Origin: Herbinix sp.
GTDB lineage: Bacteria; Bacillota; Clostridia; Lachnospirales; Lachnospiraceae
Assembly (NCBI GenBank): GCA_029256105.1
Contig: JAQSYO010000031.1
Coordinates: 1 to 45,457 of the forward strand
Reading direction: 5' to 3'
DNA length: 45,457 bases
Part shown: positions 1 through 9,685 of the stretch, piece after piece
Layout of the letters: each line of letters opens with the position of its first letter
Position numbering within the stretch: the first letter of the stretch is position 1
Notes under the pieces: model-generated
The model's input: only the letters and a program-made list of their open reading frames with translations
Told to the model about the DNA's origin: nothing
Database searches by the model: none
Made by a program: the position numbers and the translations under genes

Positions 1-709
1 TAGTATATTCTATGATGTCTCCTGATTCTGCTAACACAGTAACGATAACTTTATTTTCTCCTTCTTTTAGAAAATCATTACCGGAAATTGAAACTGATGC
101 TTTATTATCTTCTGGTAGAGCGTCAATTATTAAATTTTCCGTCTCATAACCAACATTAACATTATAATTAAATACATTTTTATCAAATATAGGTTCAAGT
201 ATCGATGGATTAATTTTTAAAGATTTTAAATTTGCATTACTTGATGCGGTCACTGTTGGTTTCACTTCTAAGGTCAACACATTACTAGATACCGACATCT
301 CTCGTTCTAATGCAAAATCAGAAACCATCGCTGGTCCACTGAAAGAGATTTCGCTGGTTCCCACTTGCAATGCTTCAAATTTTAATGTGTATTTTCTGGT
401 ATTACTTCCTTCTGTTATACCCATATCTGATATCTTCAGAAATCCGCTGCTACCAGTAATTACAGATGCTCCGCCTTGGTATTCCAAAATATTATCATCA
501 TAGGTAAGATTGGCTTCAAAATCACTAAATAAGGTATTTGAAGTAATCGTGATGTAGACATACACATTGTCTCCTACGGTTATCGATGAAGCCTCTGACG
601 CTATCTCAATCTCTGCACTTGCTGCAAGGCATGGCTTTGCAGTTACAAAACCACCTGCGATAAAGAGCAGAATAAAAACTCCGATCTGTTTTTTTAATTT
701 ATTTCCCAT
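1..709 (-). CDS. Secreted cohesin-like / cadherin-like domain protein (partial, C-terminus beyond window)
   Basis: The reading frame opens at an ATG (707-709) and stays open to the left edge, about 236 codons. A GGAGG lies 7 bases upstream of the ATG. The product starts with a signal peptide (charged MGNKLKKQ, a hydrophobic run, then an Ala-rich cleavage region near residue 30). Residues about 32-150 look like a cohesin or related beta-sandwich fold, with alternating strands and the segment FEANLTYDDNILEY. From about residue 165 a second module begins (ANLKSLKINPSILEP) that resembles the cadherin-like beta-sandwich domain (PF12733 type). The same module type ends the next gene upstream. The protein is probably exported and surface-bound, but its ligand cannot be told. 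The domain names are judged by eye; secretion is better supported than the cohesin assignment. Confidence 0.8.
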   Translation of the reverse strand, partial: MGNKLKKQIGVFILLFIAGGFVTAKPCLAASAEIEIASEASSITVGDNVYVYITITSNTLFSDFEANLTYDDNILEYQGGASVITGSSGFLKISDMGITEGSNTRKYTLKFEALQVGTSEISFSGPAMVSDFALEREMSVSSNVLTLEVKPTVTASSNANLKSLKINPSILEPIFDKNVFNYNVNVGYETENLIIDALPEDNKASVSISGNDFLKEGENKVIVTVLAESGDIIEYT

Positions 710-743
710 AGATAATCCTCCTCAATATTTAAATAATAGCAAT

Positions 744-777
744 ATCCGGCCGACAGGTTATATACCCGCGGCCGGAT
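744..777. terminator. GC-rich stem-loop between two surface-protein genes
   Basis: A perfect 9-bp stem (ATCCGGCCG at 744-752, CGGCCGGAT at 769-777) encloses a 16-base loop. The T-run lies on the plus-strand side (from 778), although both neighbours are on the minus strand. It may therefore be a partial read-through barrier or a processing hairpin for the minus-strand transcript rather than a textbook terminator. Confidence 0.5.
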
Positions 778-839
778 TTTTTATCTTTATGATCTGTAAT
801 TCCAAGCCTGCTTATATAGCATTTCAATTGCGAAGCTTA

Positions 840-3611
840 TTACTCTCTAACGATATTAATAGTATAGTTTGCGATATCTCCATTCTCAGCGATAACAGGA
901 ATGGTAATCATATTGGTACCAACATTAAGATTGAAGTATCCGCAAGTACCCAACTTCGCCTTCTTGCTAACTGCCGTTGCTTTGATATCAACAACTTCAA
1001 CAGTATTTGGAACAATAAGGTAATAGTTACTCTCTGTTTGGCTGAATGTAGGTGTAATCGGGAATTCTACTCCGTTGATATCCAAAACCTTTAAGCTCTT
1101 CATTCGATTATTCGGATTAAACATCGTAGTCGGTAATGGAGCTGCAGTTAATGGCATATTCTGATATACCGGAATCGAGAAAACAATCGGTGAATCCGTC
1201 ATTCCATTATACGCTGTCAGGATCTTCTTACCCTCCGCCCACGGAGCTTCCACGTTGGTCATATATTGGTGAAAGTATGTTGAAATCGGTGTCACATTAA
1301 ATTTCTGTAGATAAATCGTATCCTGTCCACGGTTGATGTAACTTCCACCAAGGAAATACGAGCCACCTACGATGGAACGGTAAGGACTTGTCCAAGGAAT
1401 CATATATAGTGAGTTACTTACTGCATTACTACTACCATTCTTAGCATATTTAAGGCCATTTGCGACAGCACCGCCTCCAGCGCTATCATTAGCTCCAATA
1501 TTATAAAAATTATAATATCCTTCATAGCCAGGATAAATACCAGATACGCTACTACTTAATGTTGTGGAGCCGGTTACTACCTCCTGCTTCACACGAGAAG
1601 CCAAGTGGTAAGGACTAACACCAGAGTATTCTGCAGCCTTGATAAAGGTCTCTGCGTAAGAATAAGATTGAGGAACACCATTTTCATCTACAAAATTATA
1701 TCTGTTGTTATACATTGCAGTTCCCTTTAAAATATTCTCCACTCCTGCTAAATTTTGATATCCATTCTGATATCTTAGTAATTCAAATTGGAAGATACAG
1801 CTTGTTGTTAGGAAATTACGTGGGTCCATATAATATTCAATGGCCGCTTTTGATGCGGTTACCCAGGTAGATCCATCATAAACAGTAAAGACATCTGTCT
1901 TCCAGTTATATGCACCACTGTCGAAGGACTTCCATTCCACACTTTTGGTATTGGGAAGTAGATTTCTTCCGGGTACATTTTCTTGCGAAATCACTGTATT
2001 CCAATCTAGCCCGGTTTGATACGCTTTAAATTCCCACTGTGGATAGATACTATGTAATATCCTCAAAGAGGATTTGTAGCTCTCTGGAAATCCTTCCAAG
2101 GCCAATTTTGCTTCAAAATCCAGATTATTTGAATTTCCGGAGTTTGGTGTTGTCGGTGTCGGAGTTGGTGTTGGAAGCGTTGGAATCGTACTTCCTGTCG
2201 GAAGCTGGTCCCCTATATATACGTACTCCGCTTTAACATATCCATATATTCCGCTGTCTGTCGAAATATTATACCATGTAGATCCATCAACACGTACCAC
2301 GTTGGTAACAAGTACTTTTTGTCCATTTACCAGCATGATTGCCTGATTATTATTATCATATAAATATTCGTTGGAAACCAAAGCATTTCTGATGATATTT
2401 AAGTAAACGGTATTACACACAAATCCATTCCTAGGTTGTCCAATTGAGTCATATATTACATTGTTTGGAATCTCTAAAAGATTCTGACCCGGCGTGGGTG
2501 ATGGAGCAATCGTGGGTGATGGATTTATTGACGGTGTTGGAGCAACCGTTGGAGCCATGGTAGGTTTCCCTGTAGGCTTTGGTGTTGGCTTTGGTGTTGG
2601 CTTTGTAGTTGGTTTTGGCGTTGTTGTAGGTTTAGCCGTTGGTTTTGCAGTCGGTTTAGCCGTTGGCTTTGGGGTTGGTTTTACTGTTGGGGTCGGTGTT
2701 GCTGTTGGCACCGCTACTGAGATTTTAAAATCAACCTGGTTTGCTTCCACAAAACCTGTATATTTTTTATCCTCTGTGGTAAAGGATACTTTTAACCATT
2801 TCACATTGGAAATTGTTGTTTCGTCGATAATCGTTACCGCTTTATTTTCTTTTAATGAAATGATACTTCCACTTTTATTTTTCAGATAAGCTGCTTTGCT
2901 ACCTGCTGCCGATCGAATTTTCAAATTACTCGCTGCTGCTTCTCCCTTAATTGTACCGCTAAAGGAGAGTTTAATATAAGTACTTAACACATAACCTGTT
3001 GTTGTCTTCCCATCGACTTTAAAAGAAATTCCATACCATTCTGCATTATCAATTATTTCTTCCTTGATAACAGTAATTGAATCTCCTTTTAATAAACCCG
3101 CAACTTTGGAATAGGTTGTTCCAGGTCCACTCCGTACGTTCAAGGTAGTCGCTGTTACTGCTGCTTTTATACTTACTTCTTTTTTGATTGTTACAGCTGC
3201 CGTTTCACCTGGTTTTGGAGTTACTGTCGGCGCTACCGTTGGTTTTGGTGTTGCGGTAGGTTTTACTGTTGGTTTCGGCGTTGGATTAGCTACCTTGGTT
3301 TTTTGGATAAAATCTTTATGTACATAACCCTCTACCGTTTTACCATTGAATTTTAACGATACCTGGTAGAAATCCCCATCCTCGTTCAGGATATTCACGG
3401 TTTCTCCTTTAATCAGGTATACATAAGTATCATTTAATTGCACCTTCTCAGCAGTGGCAGATGGCTCTGCTCTAACATTCAGCGTATTCGCTATAACCGT
3501 TCCCGTCTGTGCCGCTAATACTCGACTTGTTTTCCCCACGAGCCCATGTGGAATAACAATTGCCAAGATTAGAAGAAAAATCAGCCATCTGTTATAATAC
3601 CGTTTTTTCAT
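840..3611 (-). CDS. Secreted multi-SH3 cell-wall glucosaminidase with Pro-Thr linkers
   Basis: The product is 923 residues from an ATG at 3611, which has AAAGGGG 6 bases upstream; a start nine codons further up lacks this signal. Order of parts: signal peptide (about 1-34); bacterial SH3 domains at about 35-102, 150-213, 225-293 and 395-465, several with the LNVRxxPS/G type motif; two long linkers built from KPT/APT/TPT units (about 109-136 and 300-375); an endo-beta-N-acetylglucosaminidase-like catalytic region (about 500-810); and a C-terminal cadherin-like beta-sandwich module (about 835-923). The SH3 domains probably bind peptidoglycan while the catalytic domain cuts its glycan backbone, so the role is wall turnover or cell separation. 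The low-complexity linkers probably span the wall. Confidence 0.88.
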   Translation of the reverse strand: MKKRYYNRWLIFLLILAIVIPHGLVGKTSRVLAAQTGTVIANTLNVRAEPSATAEKVQLNDTYVYLIKGETVNILNEDGDFYQVSLKFNGKTVEGYVHKDFIQKTKVANPTPKPTVKPTATPKPTVAPTVTPKPGETAAVTIKKEVSIKAAVTATTLNVRSGPGTTYSKVAGLLKGDSITVIKEEIIDNAEWYGISFKVDGKTTTGYVLSTYIKLSFSGTIKGEAAASNLKIRSAAGSKAAYLKNKSGSIISLKENKAVTIIDETTISNVKWLKVSFTTEDKKYTGFVEANQVDFKISVAVPTATPTPTVKPTPKPTAKPTAKPTAKPTTTPKPTTKPTPKPTPKPTGKPTMAPTVAPTPSINPSPTIAPSPTPGQNLLEIPNNVIYDSIGQPRNGFVCNTVYLNIIRNALVSNEYLYDNNNQAIMLVNGQKVLVTNVVRVDGSTWYNISTDSGIYGYVKAEYVYIGDQLPTGSTIPTLPTPTPTPTTPNSGNSNNLDFEAKLALEGFPESYKSSLRILHSIYPQWEFKAYQTGLDWNTVISQENVPGRNLLPNTKSVEWKSFDSGAYNWKTDVFTVYDGSTWVTASKAAIEYYMDPRNFLTTSCIFQFELLRYQNGYQNLAGVENILKGTAMYNNRYNFVDENGVPQSYSYAETFIKAAEYSGVSPYHLASRVKQEVVTGSTTLSSSVSGIYPGYEGYYNFYNIGANDSAGGGAVANGLKYAKNGSSNAVSNSLYMIPWTSPYRSIVGGSYFLGGSYINRGQDTIYLQKFNVTPISTYFHQYMTNVEAPWAEGKKILTAYNGMTDSPIVFSIPVYQNMPLTAAPLPTTMFNPNNRMKSLKVLDINGVEFPITPTFSQTESNYYLIVPNTVEVVDIKATAVSKKAKLGTCGYFNLNVGTNMITIPVIAENGDIANYTINIVRE

Positions 3612-3628
3612 CAAATACCCCTTTCGTA

Positions 3629-3666
3629 AAAAAAACAATAATTTAGGATATATCCTACAATTATTG
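3629..3666 (-). terminator. Rho-independent terminator after purD
   Basis: On the minus strand a stem of about 14 bp with one bulge, centred on AGGATATATCCT, is followed at once by eight Ts. It lies about 95 bases after the purD stop. The T-run ends only 3 bases before the ribosome binding site of the glucosaminidase gene, so it may also act as an attenuator for that gene. Confidence 0.8.
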
Positions 3667-3760
3667 CTTTATTTTACAAAAGAACTATGGCACTTCTGTG
3701 GCATTTCCTGCTTTTTCTGCTATATGATGTAATAAAAAGATATATATTGTAGAAATGCCT

Positions 3761-5035
3761 TTATTTAACCTCTTCAATCGCCTTGCCAATATCATGTCGC
3801 ATGTATTTATTTGCATAATCAATCCAGTTGGTTGCTTCATACGCTTTCTTTCTAGCTTCCATTAAGTTCATACCAGTTGCAGTAACACCTAGTACTCGTC
3901 CCCCATCGGTTACGATTGCCTCCCCATCTTTCTTAGTTCCAGCATGGAAGACAAAATAATCGTCTTTTCTATCGAAAGTCTCCAATCCACTGATTGGAAA
4001 ACCTTTCACATAATGATCCGGATATCCATAAGACGCAAGTATTACGCAGACTGCAGCATTATCCTCAAACTCTAGAGTAATACGATCTAACTTACCATCA
4101 ATACACGCTTCAAACACCTCAACTATATCATTTTTCATTCTAGGAAGAATTACTTGCGTCTCTGGATCACCAAAACGGGCATTGTATTCCAATACCTTAG
4201 GGCCTTCCTTTGTCAACATAAGTCCGACGAATAAAATACCAACAAATTCCCTACCCTCCGACTTCATGGCATCCATGGTTGGCTGGTAGATTTCTTTTTT
4301 GCAGAATTCATCCACTTCTGTGGTATAGAAAGGACTTGGTGAAAAGGTACCCATCCCTCCGGTATTTAGTCCCTGATCTCCATCCTTTGCTCTTTTATGA
4401 TCCTGTGCACTGGTCATAGGTAGGATACGTGTTCCATCACAGAAAGCTAATACAGATACCTCTCGTCCTGTCATAAACTCTTCTATGACCAGACGATCTC
4501 CTGCTGAGCCAAACTGCTTGTCCTCCATAATCTGCTTCACACCATTTACGGCTTCCTCATAGCTATTACATATTAATACTCCTTTTCCTAAAGCTAATCC
4601 ATCTGCTTTTAATACCATCGGATAACTACTTGTCTTAAGATAAGCAATCGCTTCCAAGGAATTATCAAAGGTATCATATGCCGCGGAAGGAATATTGTAT
4701 TTTTTCATCAAATCCTTGGAAAACGCTTTTGAGCCTTCTATTATTGCTGCATTTTTTCTTGGTCCGAATACACGCAAGCCCTTATTCTCAAACGCATCTA
4801 CGACGCCAGCCACCAGCGGATCATCAGGACCCACAATCGTAAGGTCAATACCTTCTTTTGTAGCAAAATCCACTAGTCCAGTAAAATCACTGACTGCTAT
4901 ATTCACACACTCTGCACATTCCGCAATTCCTGCATTCCCAGGAGCGCAATAAAGTTTGTTCACCTTAGGGCTCATGGAAACCTTTCTTGCAATAGCATGT
5001 TCTCTTCCACCGCCTCCAATAATTAAAACTTTCAT
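3761..5035 (-). CDS. purD: Phosphoribosylamine--glycine ligase
   Basis: This 424-residue protein has the usual length of PurD (GAR synthetase). It joins glycine to phosphoribosylamine using ATP, the second step of purine synthesis. The N-terminus MKVLIIGGGGREHAIA is diagnostic. The ATP-grasp domain follows (VLKADGLALGKGV near residue 141, and the segment with GGMGTFSPSPF). The metal and ATP site VLEYNARFGDPETQ lies near residue 283. The start ATG has GGAGG 8 bases upstream. It follows purN on the same strand after a terminator and a 170-base gap, so it may have its own promoter. Confidence 0.97.
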   Translation of the reverse strand: MKVLIIGGGGREHAIARKVSMSPKVNKLYCAPGNAGIAECAECVNIAVSDFTGLVDFATKEGIDLTIVGPDDPLVAGVVDAFENKGLRVFGPRKNAAIIEGSKAFSKDLMKKYNIPSAAYDTFDNSLEAIAYLKTSSYPMVLKADGLALGKGVLICNSYEEAVNGVKQIMEDKQFGSAGDRLVIEEFMTGREVSVLAFCDGTRILPMTSAQDHKRAKDGDQGLNTGGMGTFSPSPFYTTEVDEFCKKEIYQPTMDAMKSEGREFVGILFVGLMLTKEGPKVLEYNARFGDPETQVILPRMKNDIVEVFEACIDGKLDRITLEFEDNAAVCVILASYGYPDHYVKGFPISGLETFDRKDDYFVFHAGTKKDGEAIVTDGGRVLGVTATGMNLMEARKKAYEATNWIDYANKYMRHDIGKAIEEVK

Positions 5036-5207
5036 TTTGAATTCCTCCGAATTAATTATTTATAAAACTTTTATTAAAATGTTCACGTTATAACTTAAAT
5101 CACTTTGCGTCCATGCTTTATATGAAATCAGCTTATATTAATAGTTAAGATAAGCTTATATCTCATTATTTTACGTTTATCCTAGAATGGAAAATTCTAT
5201 TCAACGG

Positions 5208-5244
5208 AAAAAACAGATAGCAGTTCCTCTGCTGTCTGTTTTTT
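5208..5244 (-). terminator. Terminator after purN
   Basis: A 16-base inverted repeat (AAAAAACAGAtAGCAG against CTGCTgTCTGTTTTTT, one mismatch) encloses a 5-base loop. It lies 8 bases beyond the purN stop and has T-runs at both ends. Confidence 0.85.
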
Positions 5245-5252
5245 CGTTTTCT

Positions 5253-5879
5253 CTATTTCTTTATCATAACAACATTATTCTCAATCACAATTTTATTCTC
5301 CGCAATAAGATGCACAGCTTCGGGGAGAAGCTCCCACTCTGCCTGCTCCATTACTCTTTGCTGAAGAAGCTCAGCAGTATCGCCATCCCTTACTAACACT
5401 GCCTTCTGCAAAATAATCGGACCAGTATCAGTCCCATCATCTACAAAATGCACCGTAGCTCCTGTTACCTTTACACCTCGAGCGAGAACAGCCTCATGCA
5501 CCTTAAGACCATAAAAGCCATCTCCGCAAAAGGAGGGTATTAACGAGGGATGAACATTAATAATTCGATTTTTATAGCTCTGCACAACGATTGCTGGAAT
5601 AATGAGCAGACAGCCTGCCAAGACTACCAAATCCACCTGATATCGATCAATTAGTCCGAGAAAAGCCTCTTCAAATTGCCCAAGGCTCTCATATTCTTTC
5701 TTAACAATCGCCTCAGCTGCGATCCCGTGCTGCTTCGCTCTTTCTAGGGCATATGCATTACGGTTGCTGCTGATAACAACTTCTATCTTAACATTAGGAA
5801 GCTTATTTAATTCTATCCGATCGATCAGGGCTTGAAGATTTGTACCTCCACCTGAAACAATGACCGCTAGTTTTAGCAT
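5253..5879 (-). CDS. purN: Phosphoribosylglycinamide formyltransferase
   Basis: This 208-residue protein is a folate-dependent GAR transformylase, which passes a formyl group from 10-formyl-tetrahydrofolate to glycinamide ribonucleotide. It has the N-terminal [13 protein letters not shown] phosphate-binding loop. The catalytic segment starts [13 protein letters not shown] and runs on to the [10 protein letters not shown] signature (about residues 108-155). Its ATG overlaps the purM stop by 7 bases (ATGCTAA), and its AAAGGAG ribosome site lies inside purM, so translation is probably coupled. Confidence 0.97.
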   Translation of the reverse strand: MLKLAVIVSGGGTNLQALIDRIELNKLPNVKIEVVISSNRNAYALERAKQHGIAAEAIVKKEYESLGQFEEAFLGLIDRYQVDLVVLAGCLLIIPAIVVQSYKNRIINVHPSLIPSFCGDGFYGLKVHEAVLARGVKVTGATVHFVDDGTDTGPIILQKAVLVRDGDTAELLQQRVMEQAEWELLPEAVHLIAENKIVIENNVVMIKK

Positions 5880-6898
5880 AAGCTTACTCCTTTCGTACCA
5901 CCGATTGCCTCTCCAATGATAAACGCCTTCTCTCCAGCTCCTGTAATCAGCTGGATTGCTTTATCCGCGTCCTTACTATCCACGCCAATGATCATACCAA
6001 GGCCCATATTATAGGTATTATACATTACTTGTTCTTCTATATCTCCATCCTTAGAAAGCATGCCAAAGATTGGAGGAATATCATAACTATTCTTCTTAAT
6101 CATTGCATGAATTCCTTCGGGAAGCATTCTTGGAATGTTCTCATAAAATCCACCGCCAGTGATATGACTGCAGGCTTTCACCGTAACAGCACCCTTCTTT
6201 AAAGCTTGCAATGCTCTTACATAAATCTTAGTAGGAGTAAGTAAAGTCTCTCCTAAGGTTGAACCTAAGGATTCGTAATACGTATCCAAGGTCTCTCTCT
6301 GCATACGAAATACTCTACGTACTAATGAATACCCATTACTGTGAATTCCAGAGGAAGCGATACCAATCAAGGTATCTCCCTGTTTTAGGTTAGCGCCTGT
6401 AATTAATTGCTTCTGATCTACGATACCAACTGCAAAGCCAGCTAAATCATATTCGTCTACCGGATAAAATCCTGGCATCTCAGCAGTTTCTCCTCCGATT
6501 AATGCTGCATTCGACTGTTTGCAACCTTCTGCAACACCTTTAACAATTGTAGCAATTTTCTCAGGTTCGTTTTTACCACAGGCAATGTAATCTAAGAAAA
6601 ATAAGGGTTCTGCTCCTGCACAAGCAATATCATTCACACACATAGCAACACAATCAATTCCAATGGTATCGTGCTTATCCAGAATAAATGCGATCTTAAG
6701 CTTTGTTCCTACGCCGTCCGTACCTGACACCAAGGTAGGCTGTTCTAAATTCTTAAAGCTCTCCAAGGAAAAAGCCCCTGAAAATCCGCCTATATTAGAT
6801 AATACTTCCTTACGCATCGTTCCCTTGATATGCTCTTTCATCAGGTCAACCGCTTTATATCCAGCCTCAATATCTACTCCTGCTTTTTTATAATCCAT
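5873..6898 (-). CDS. purM: Phosphoribosylformylglycinamidine cyclo-ligase
   Basis: PurM (AIR synthetase) closes the imidazole ring of formylglycinamidine ribonucleotide using ATP. The product is 341 residues from the ATG at 6898, which has GGGAGG 8 bases upstream; this start gives the normal N-terminus [20 protein letters not shown]. Family segments seen include [46 protein letters not shown] and [15 protein letters not shown]. It is the first gene of the purM-purN pair and has a good upstream promoter. No purine riboswitch was seen in the leader. Confidence 0.97.
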   Translation of the reverse strand: MDYKKAGVDIEAGYKAVDLMKEHIKGTMRKEVLSNIGGFSGAFSLESFKNLEQPTLVSGTDGVGTKLKIAFILDKHDTIGIDCVAMCVNDIACAGAEPLFFLDYIACGKNEPEKIATIVKGVAEGCKQSNAALIGGETAEMPGFYPVDEYDLAGFAVGIVDQKQLITGANLKQGDTLIGIASSGIHSNGYSLVRRVFRMQRETLDTYYESLGSTLGETLLTPTKIYVRALQALKKGAVTVKACSHITGGGFYENIPRMLPEGIHAMIKKNSYDIPPIFGMLSKDGDIEEQVMYNTYNMGLGMIIGVDSKDADKAIQLITGAGEKAFIIGEAIGGTKGVSLC

Positions 6899-6988
6899 TC
6901 GAAATACCTCCCAATCCGGATATGACAGCTTGCGCTGCTTTCTATTTAAGGTCATATGATTAATAAAAACTTATAACTTTCTGCTCAC

Positions 6989-7017
6989 ATTTTAGCATAT
7001 TCCCTTCGGTTTGTCGT
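6989..7017 (-). promoter_or_regulatory. Promoter of purM
   Basis: On the minus strand ACGACA (7012-7017) and TAAAAT (6989-6994) are 17 bases apart, and a TG one base before the -10 makes it an extended -10 type. The start codon is about 90 bases downstream. Confidence 0.65.
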
Positions 7018-7116
7018 TAATTTTCGACAGATAATTTCTTATGTAATTTATTAGCACATCTAATATAGAATGTCTTATATATAAGTACAAATTATTGTTA
7101 ATAATTGTATTTTGCC

Positions 7117-8688
7117 TTATAGTGTATTAAATCTCTTCTTTCCATAGGTCATTAAAATATGATACAACATAACATCGATTATTACTATTAGCATACAATA
7201 ACTCGAATATGCAATCATTATTGACGGCAGGAATAAAAGGAATAAATATTGTACCCCTACGATTCCCATACCTGTAAAAAGAGCAATCATGGTGGCCGCA
7301 CTTTGTTTAATTACGACTACCTCTGTAGTCCAATTAAAGTTAGGAAGCAACAAGTTCATGATAAGCCCAAAGAAGGAGATAAAAAATGCACAGACGATCG
7401 TTGTCATCACCATAAACAAGGTCTGTATAAATCCCATCTTTAATATAACACCAATTAAAATTGCATCAAATATTGAAGGTGAGATAATGGTTAGATTTAC
7501 TGCAATCTTCGCTAAATATATCGTCTTAGTCGCCACTGGTATGGATTTGACAATCCAAAGGTTCTTTCCCTCCAAGGAGATAGAGGACATAGTGGTACAG
7601 CACATAACGACACAGAAGGAAACAAAGATTGGGCCACTTTTTATTAGTGTTTGGGCCGCCTGTGGGTCACCTATCAACTTATCCAAATCTACGAAAATAA
7701 TTGCTATTGCACCCAGGGTTAACAGCACGATACCAAAGCCGGTATTTAGAACATACAAGGGTGAGGAAAAGTAACGTCTGAATTCCTTTATATACAATGC
7801 CTTAAACGGTGATCCCGTCTTAAGCTCCCCCATTTTATAATTAACACGGTATCTACCTGTCATTATCACGGTATTCATCTTCTTAAATACCTTCTGCACA
7901 ATCACAGTATAGAGAAGGAACGCTATTATTGAAATAGCAAGAAACGCTACAAATGCTATTATATCAGAATTAACAACTGCGTTAGTATACATCTGTGCAA
8001 GAGGGTACATTGAATTCACCTGATTAGTTAAGGACCGGCTGATATCCACCAGTTCCTCACCTTTATCGCCCAGGATGAAGGACAGCATAACAAATGCCGC
8101 TAAAAACCCAACAGAGAAAATGATATTAAGTAAATTACTATAACGAAATTTAGAGGCGGCATAAGCGATGATGGTTCCTAGAAAAGAAGCCACCACGATT
8201 GGCACTAACGGCAGAAAAAACATGGATATAAGGCTGATAATGTAAAACATACTATTTGGCTGTGCCAAAATACCATATGTTATCATCATTGGAAACATCA
8301 CAATGATTACAAATGCCATATTCAATGCATATAGAATGATCAAGCGGCTAGCAACAATAGTACCGGTACTTACCGGCAAAGCCATCACCATATCATAATC
8401 CCGAAAGCCAAAGATAGTCCCCTTTACCTTAAGAACGGTCGTCACAAGAACCATCAAGCAGGTGATTGCCATCATCATAGCCGGCAGAATGTCTAGACTT
8501 CCAAACATTTTCAAACCAATTCCAATCATATAGCTGTAGAAAAACGATAATCCACTCATTAATAAAAGAAATAGAATAACTCCTACATAGAGCACCTTGG
8601 GTTTTCTTTTGCGGTTATTACCGATGGACAGCATATCTCCCAACACTACCCATAGCTGTACACTAACTAAACGCATCACTTTTTTCAT
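7117..8688 (-). CDS. ABC transporter permease (ABC-2-like export type)
   Basis: This 523-residue, very hydrophobic protein has about 11-12 predicted membrane segments. The first follows a basic leader (NNRKRKPKVLYVGVIL), and a cytoplasmic stretch around residues 275-300 separates two membrane halves. The motif DYDMVMALPVSTGTIVASR near residue 97 is typical of large bacterial exporter permeases of this kind. The ATPase gene ends 30 bases upstream, so the two form one transporter. The ribosome site is weak (GGAAAGG 14 bases from ATG), which suggests coupling to the ATPase gene. The substrate is unknown. Confidence 0.85.
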   Translation of the reverse strand: MKKVMRLVSVQLWVVLGDMLSIGNNRKRKPKVLYVGVILFLLLMSGLSFFYSYMIGIGLKMFGSLDILPAMMMAITCLMVLVTTVLKVKGTIFGFRDYDMVMALPVSTGTIVASRLIILYALNMAFVIIVMFPMMITYGILAQPNSMFYIISLISMFFLPLVPIVVASFLGTIIAYAASKFRYSNLLNIIFSVGFLAAFVMLSFILGDKGEELVDISRSLTNQVNSMYPLAQMYTNAVVNSDIIAFVAFLAISIIAFLLYTVIVQKVFKKMNTVIMTGRYRVNYKMGELKTGSPFKALYIKEFRRYFSSPLYVLNTGFGIVLLTLGAIAIIFVDLDKLIGDPQAAQTLIKSGPIFVSFCVVMCCTTMSSISLEGKNLWIVKSIPVATKTIYLAKIAVNLTIISPSIFDAILIGVILKMGFIQTLFMVMTTIVCAFFISFFGLIMNLLLPNFNWTTEVVVIKQSAATMIALFTGMGIVGVQYLFLLFLPSIMIAYSSYCMLIVIIDVMLYHILMTYGKKRFNTL

Positions 8689-8718
8689 ATTGATAATCCA
8701 GACCTTTCCACAGATTTT

Positions 8719-9432
8719 CTACTGCTCCTCGATCAATTCCATAAATACATCCTCAAGACTGCTGTTACCCTTAACCTCTTCCGTTGTTCCACAGGATACC
8801 AGCTTTCCGCCTTTGATGATTGCAATCTTATTACAGAGCTTTTCTGCAACCTCAAGTACATGGGTGGAGAAGAAAATAGCACTGCCTTCCTTACAGATCT
8901 GAGCCATAATGATCTTTAGTGTATGTGCCGCTTTTGGGTCTAAACCAACAAAGGGTTCGTCCAAAATAAGGAGCTTGGGTCTATGTATCAAAGCCGCAAT
9001 AATTGCTAGTTTTTGTTTCATTCCATGGGAGTAGGAGGAAATCGAATCTCCCAAATTTTGCGTTAATTCAAAAGCATCGCTATATTTTTCAATCAAGGTT
9101 TCCCTATCGAATTTATTTACCTCATAAATATCTCCAATAAAATTTAAATAGCCGATTCCGGATAAGTGCTCATAAAGATCAGGATTATCAGGGATAAAGG
9201 CTGTCCTTTTCTTACAAGCAACCGGATCCTTCTTAATCGATATCCCATCGATTGTAATCTCCCCCTCTTCAAAATCAAGCACTCCAGCTACTGCACGAAT
9301 GGTAGTCGTCTTTCCAGCTCCGTTATGACCGATAAACCCAAAAATATCCCCCTTGTTCACTTCTAAACTCAAGTGGTCTACAGCTTTTTTTTCACTTTTA
9401 TAGCTCTTTGAGAAATTCGCTATCTTTAACAT
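8719..9432 (-). CDS. ABC transporter ATP-binding protein
   Basis: The product is 238 residues from the ATG at 9432, which has GGGAGG 5 bases upstream. It has all ABC ATPase motifs: Walker A GHNGAGKTT (about 37-45), signature SYSHGMKQK, Walker B LLILDEPFVGLD, and the switch His in FSTHVLEVAEKLC. It resembles the single-domain ATPases that pair with multi-spanning exporter permeases, such as the gene just downstream. It probably powers export of an unknown substrate. Confidence 0.93.
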   Translation of the reverse strand: MLKIANFSKSYKSEKKAVDHLSLEVNKGDIFGFIGHNGAGKTTTIRAVAGVLDFEEGEITIDGISIKKDPVACKKRTAFIPDNPDLYEHLSGIGYLNFIGDIYEVNKFDRETLIEKYSDAFELTQNLGDSISSYSHGMKQKLAIIAALIHRPKLLILDEPFVGLDPKAAHTLKIIMAQICKEGSAIFFSTHVLEVAEKLCNKIAIIKGGKLVSCGTTEEVKGNSSLEDVFMELIEEQ

Positions 9433-9471
9433 AATAACCTCCCACACCCGATTATTTAATTCCTTCAATTA

Positions 9472-9500
9472 ATTATACTTCTCTTATATCACTAAATCAG
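9472..9500 (-). promoter_or_regulatory. Promoter of the two-gene ABC exporter
   Basis: On the minus strand a perfect TATAAT (9472-9477) lies 17 bases from a weak -35, CTGATT (9495-9500). It is 39 bases from the ATPase start codon. Confidence 0.5.
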
Positions 9501-9546
9501 AAAACCTTTTATTTATTATCTATTCCTTAAGTTCTTTAATAAATAC

Positions 9547-9685
9547 GATTTACTATAATAATGACGATTTACATTATAAATGACGATTTACATTATAAAT
9601 GACGATTTACATTATAAATGACGATTTACTTAATAATGATGATTTACTCTAATAATGATGATTTACTCTAATAATGATGATTTAC
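9547..9685. repeat. 19-bp tandem repeat, seven copies, starting at a stop codon
   Basis: Units run 9554-9572, 9573-9591, 9592-9610, 9611-9629, 9630-9647 (18 bp), 9648-9666 and 9667-9685, with a partial copy before. The inner three are identical (ATTATAAATGACGATTTAC); the rest differ by a few bases. The unit nearest the aminopeptidase gene contains its TAA stop. There are no spacers, so this is not a CRISPR array. Confidence 0.95.

Noticed and set aside
2494..2889. A 131-codon plus-strand frame rich in Gly, Val and Phe repeats
   Set aside because: It is the antisense of the Pro-Thr linker of the glucosaminidase gene; the repeats come from that linker.
6899..7116. A purine riboswitch upstream of purM
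   Set aside because: The leader is too short and no conserved purine-aptamer core or terminator was seen there.
9547..9685. Possible CRISPR array
   Set aside because: The repeats are contiguous with no spacers and no cas genes are near.
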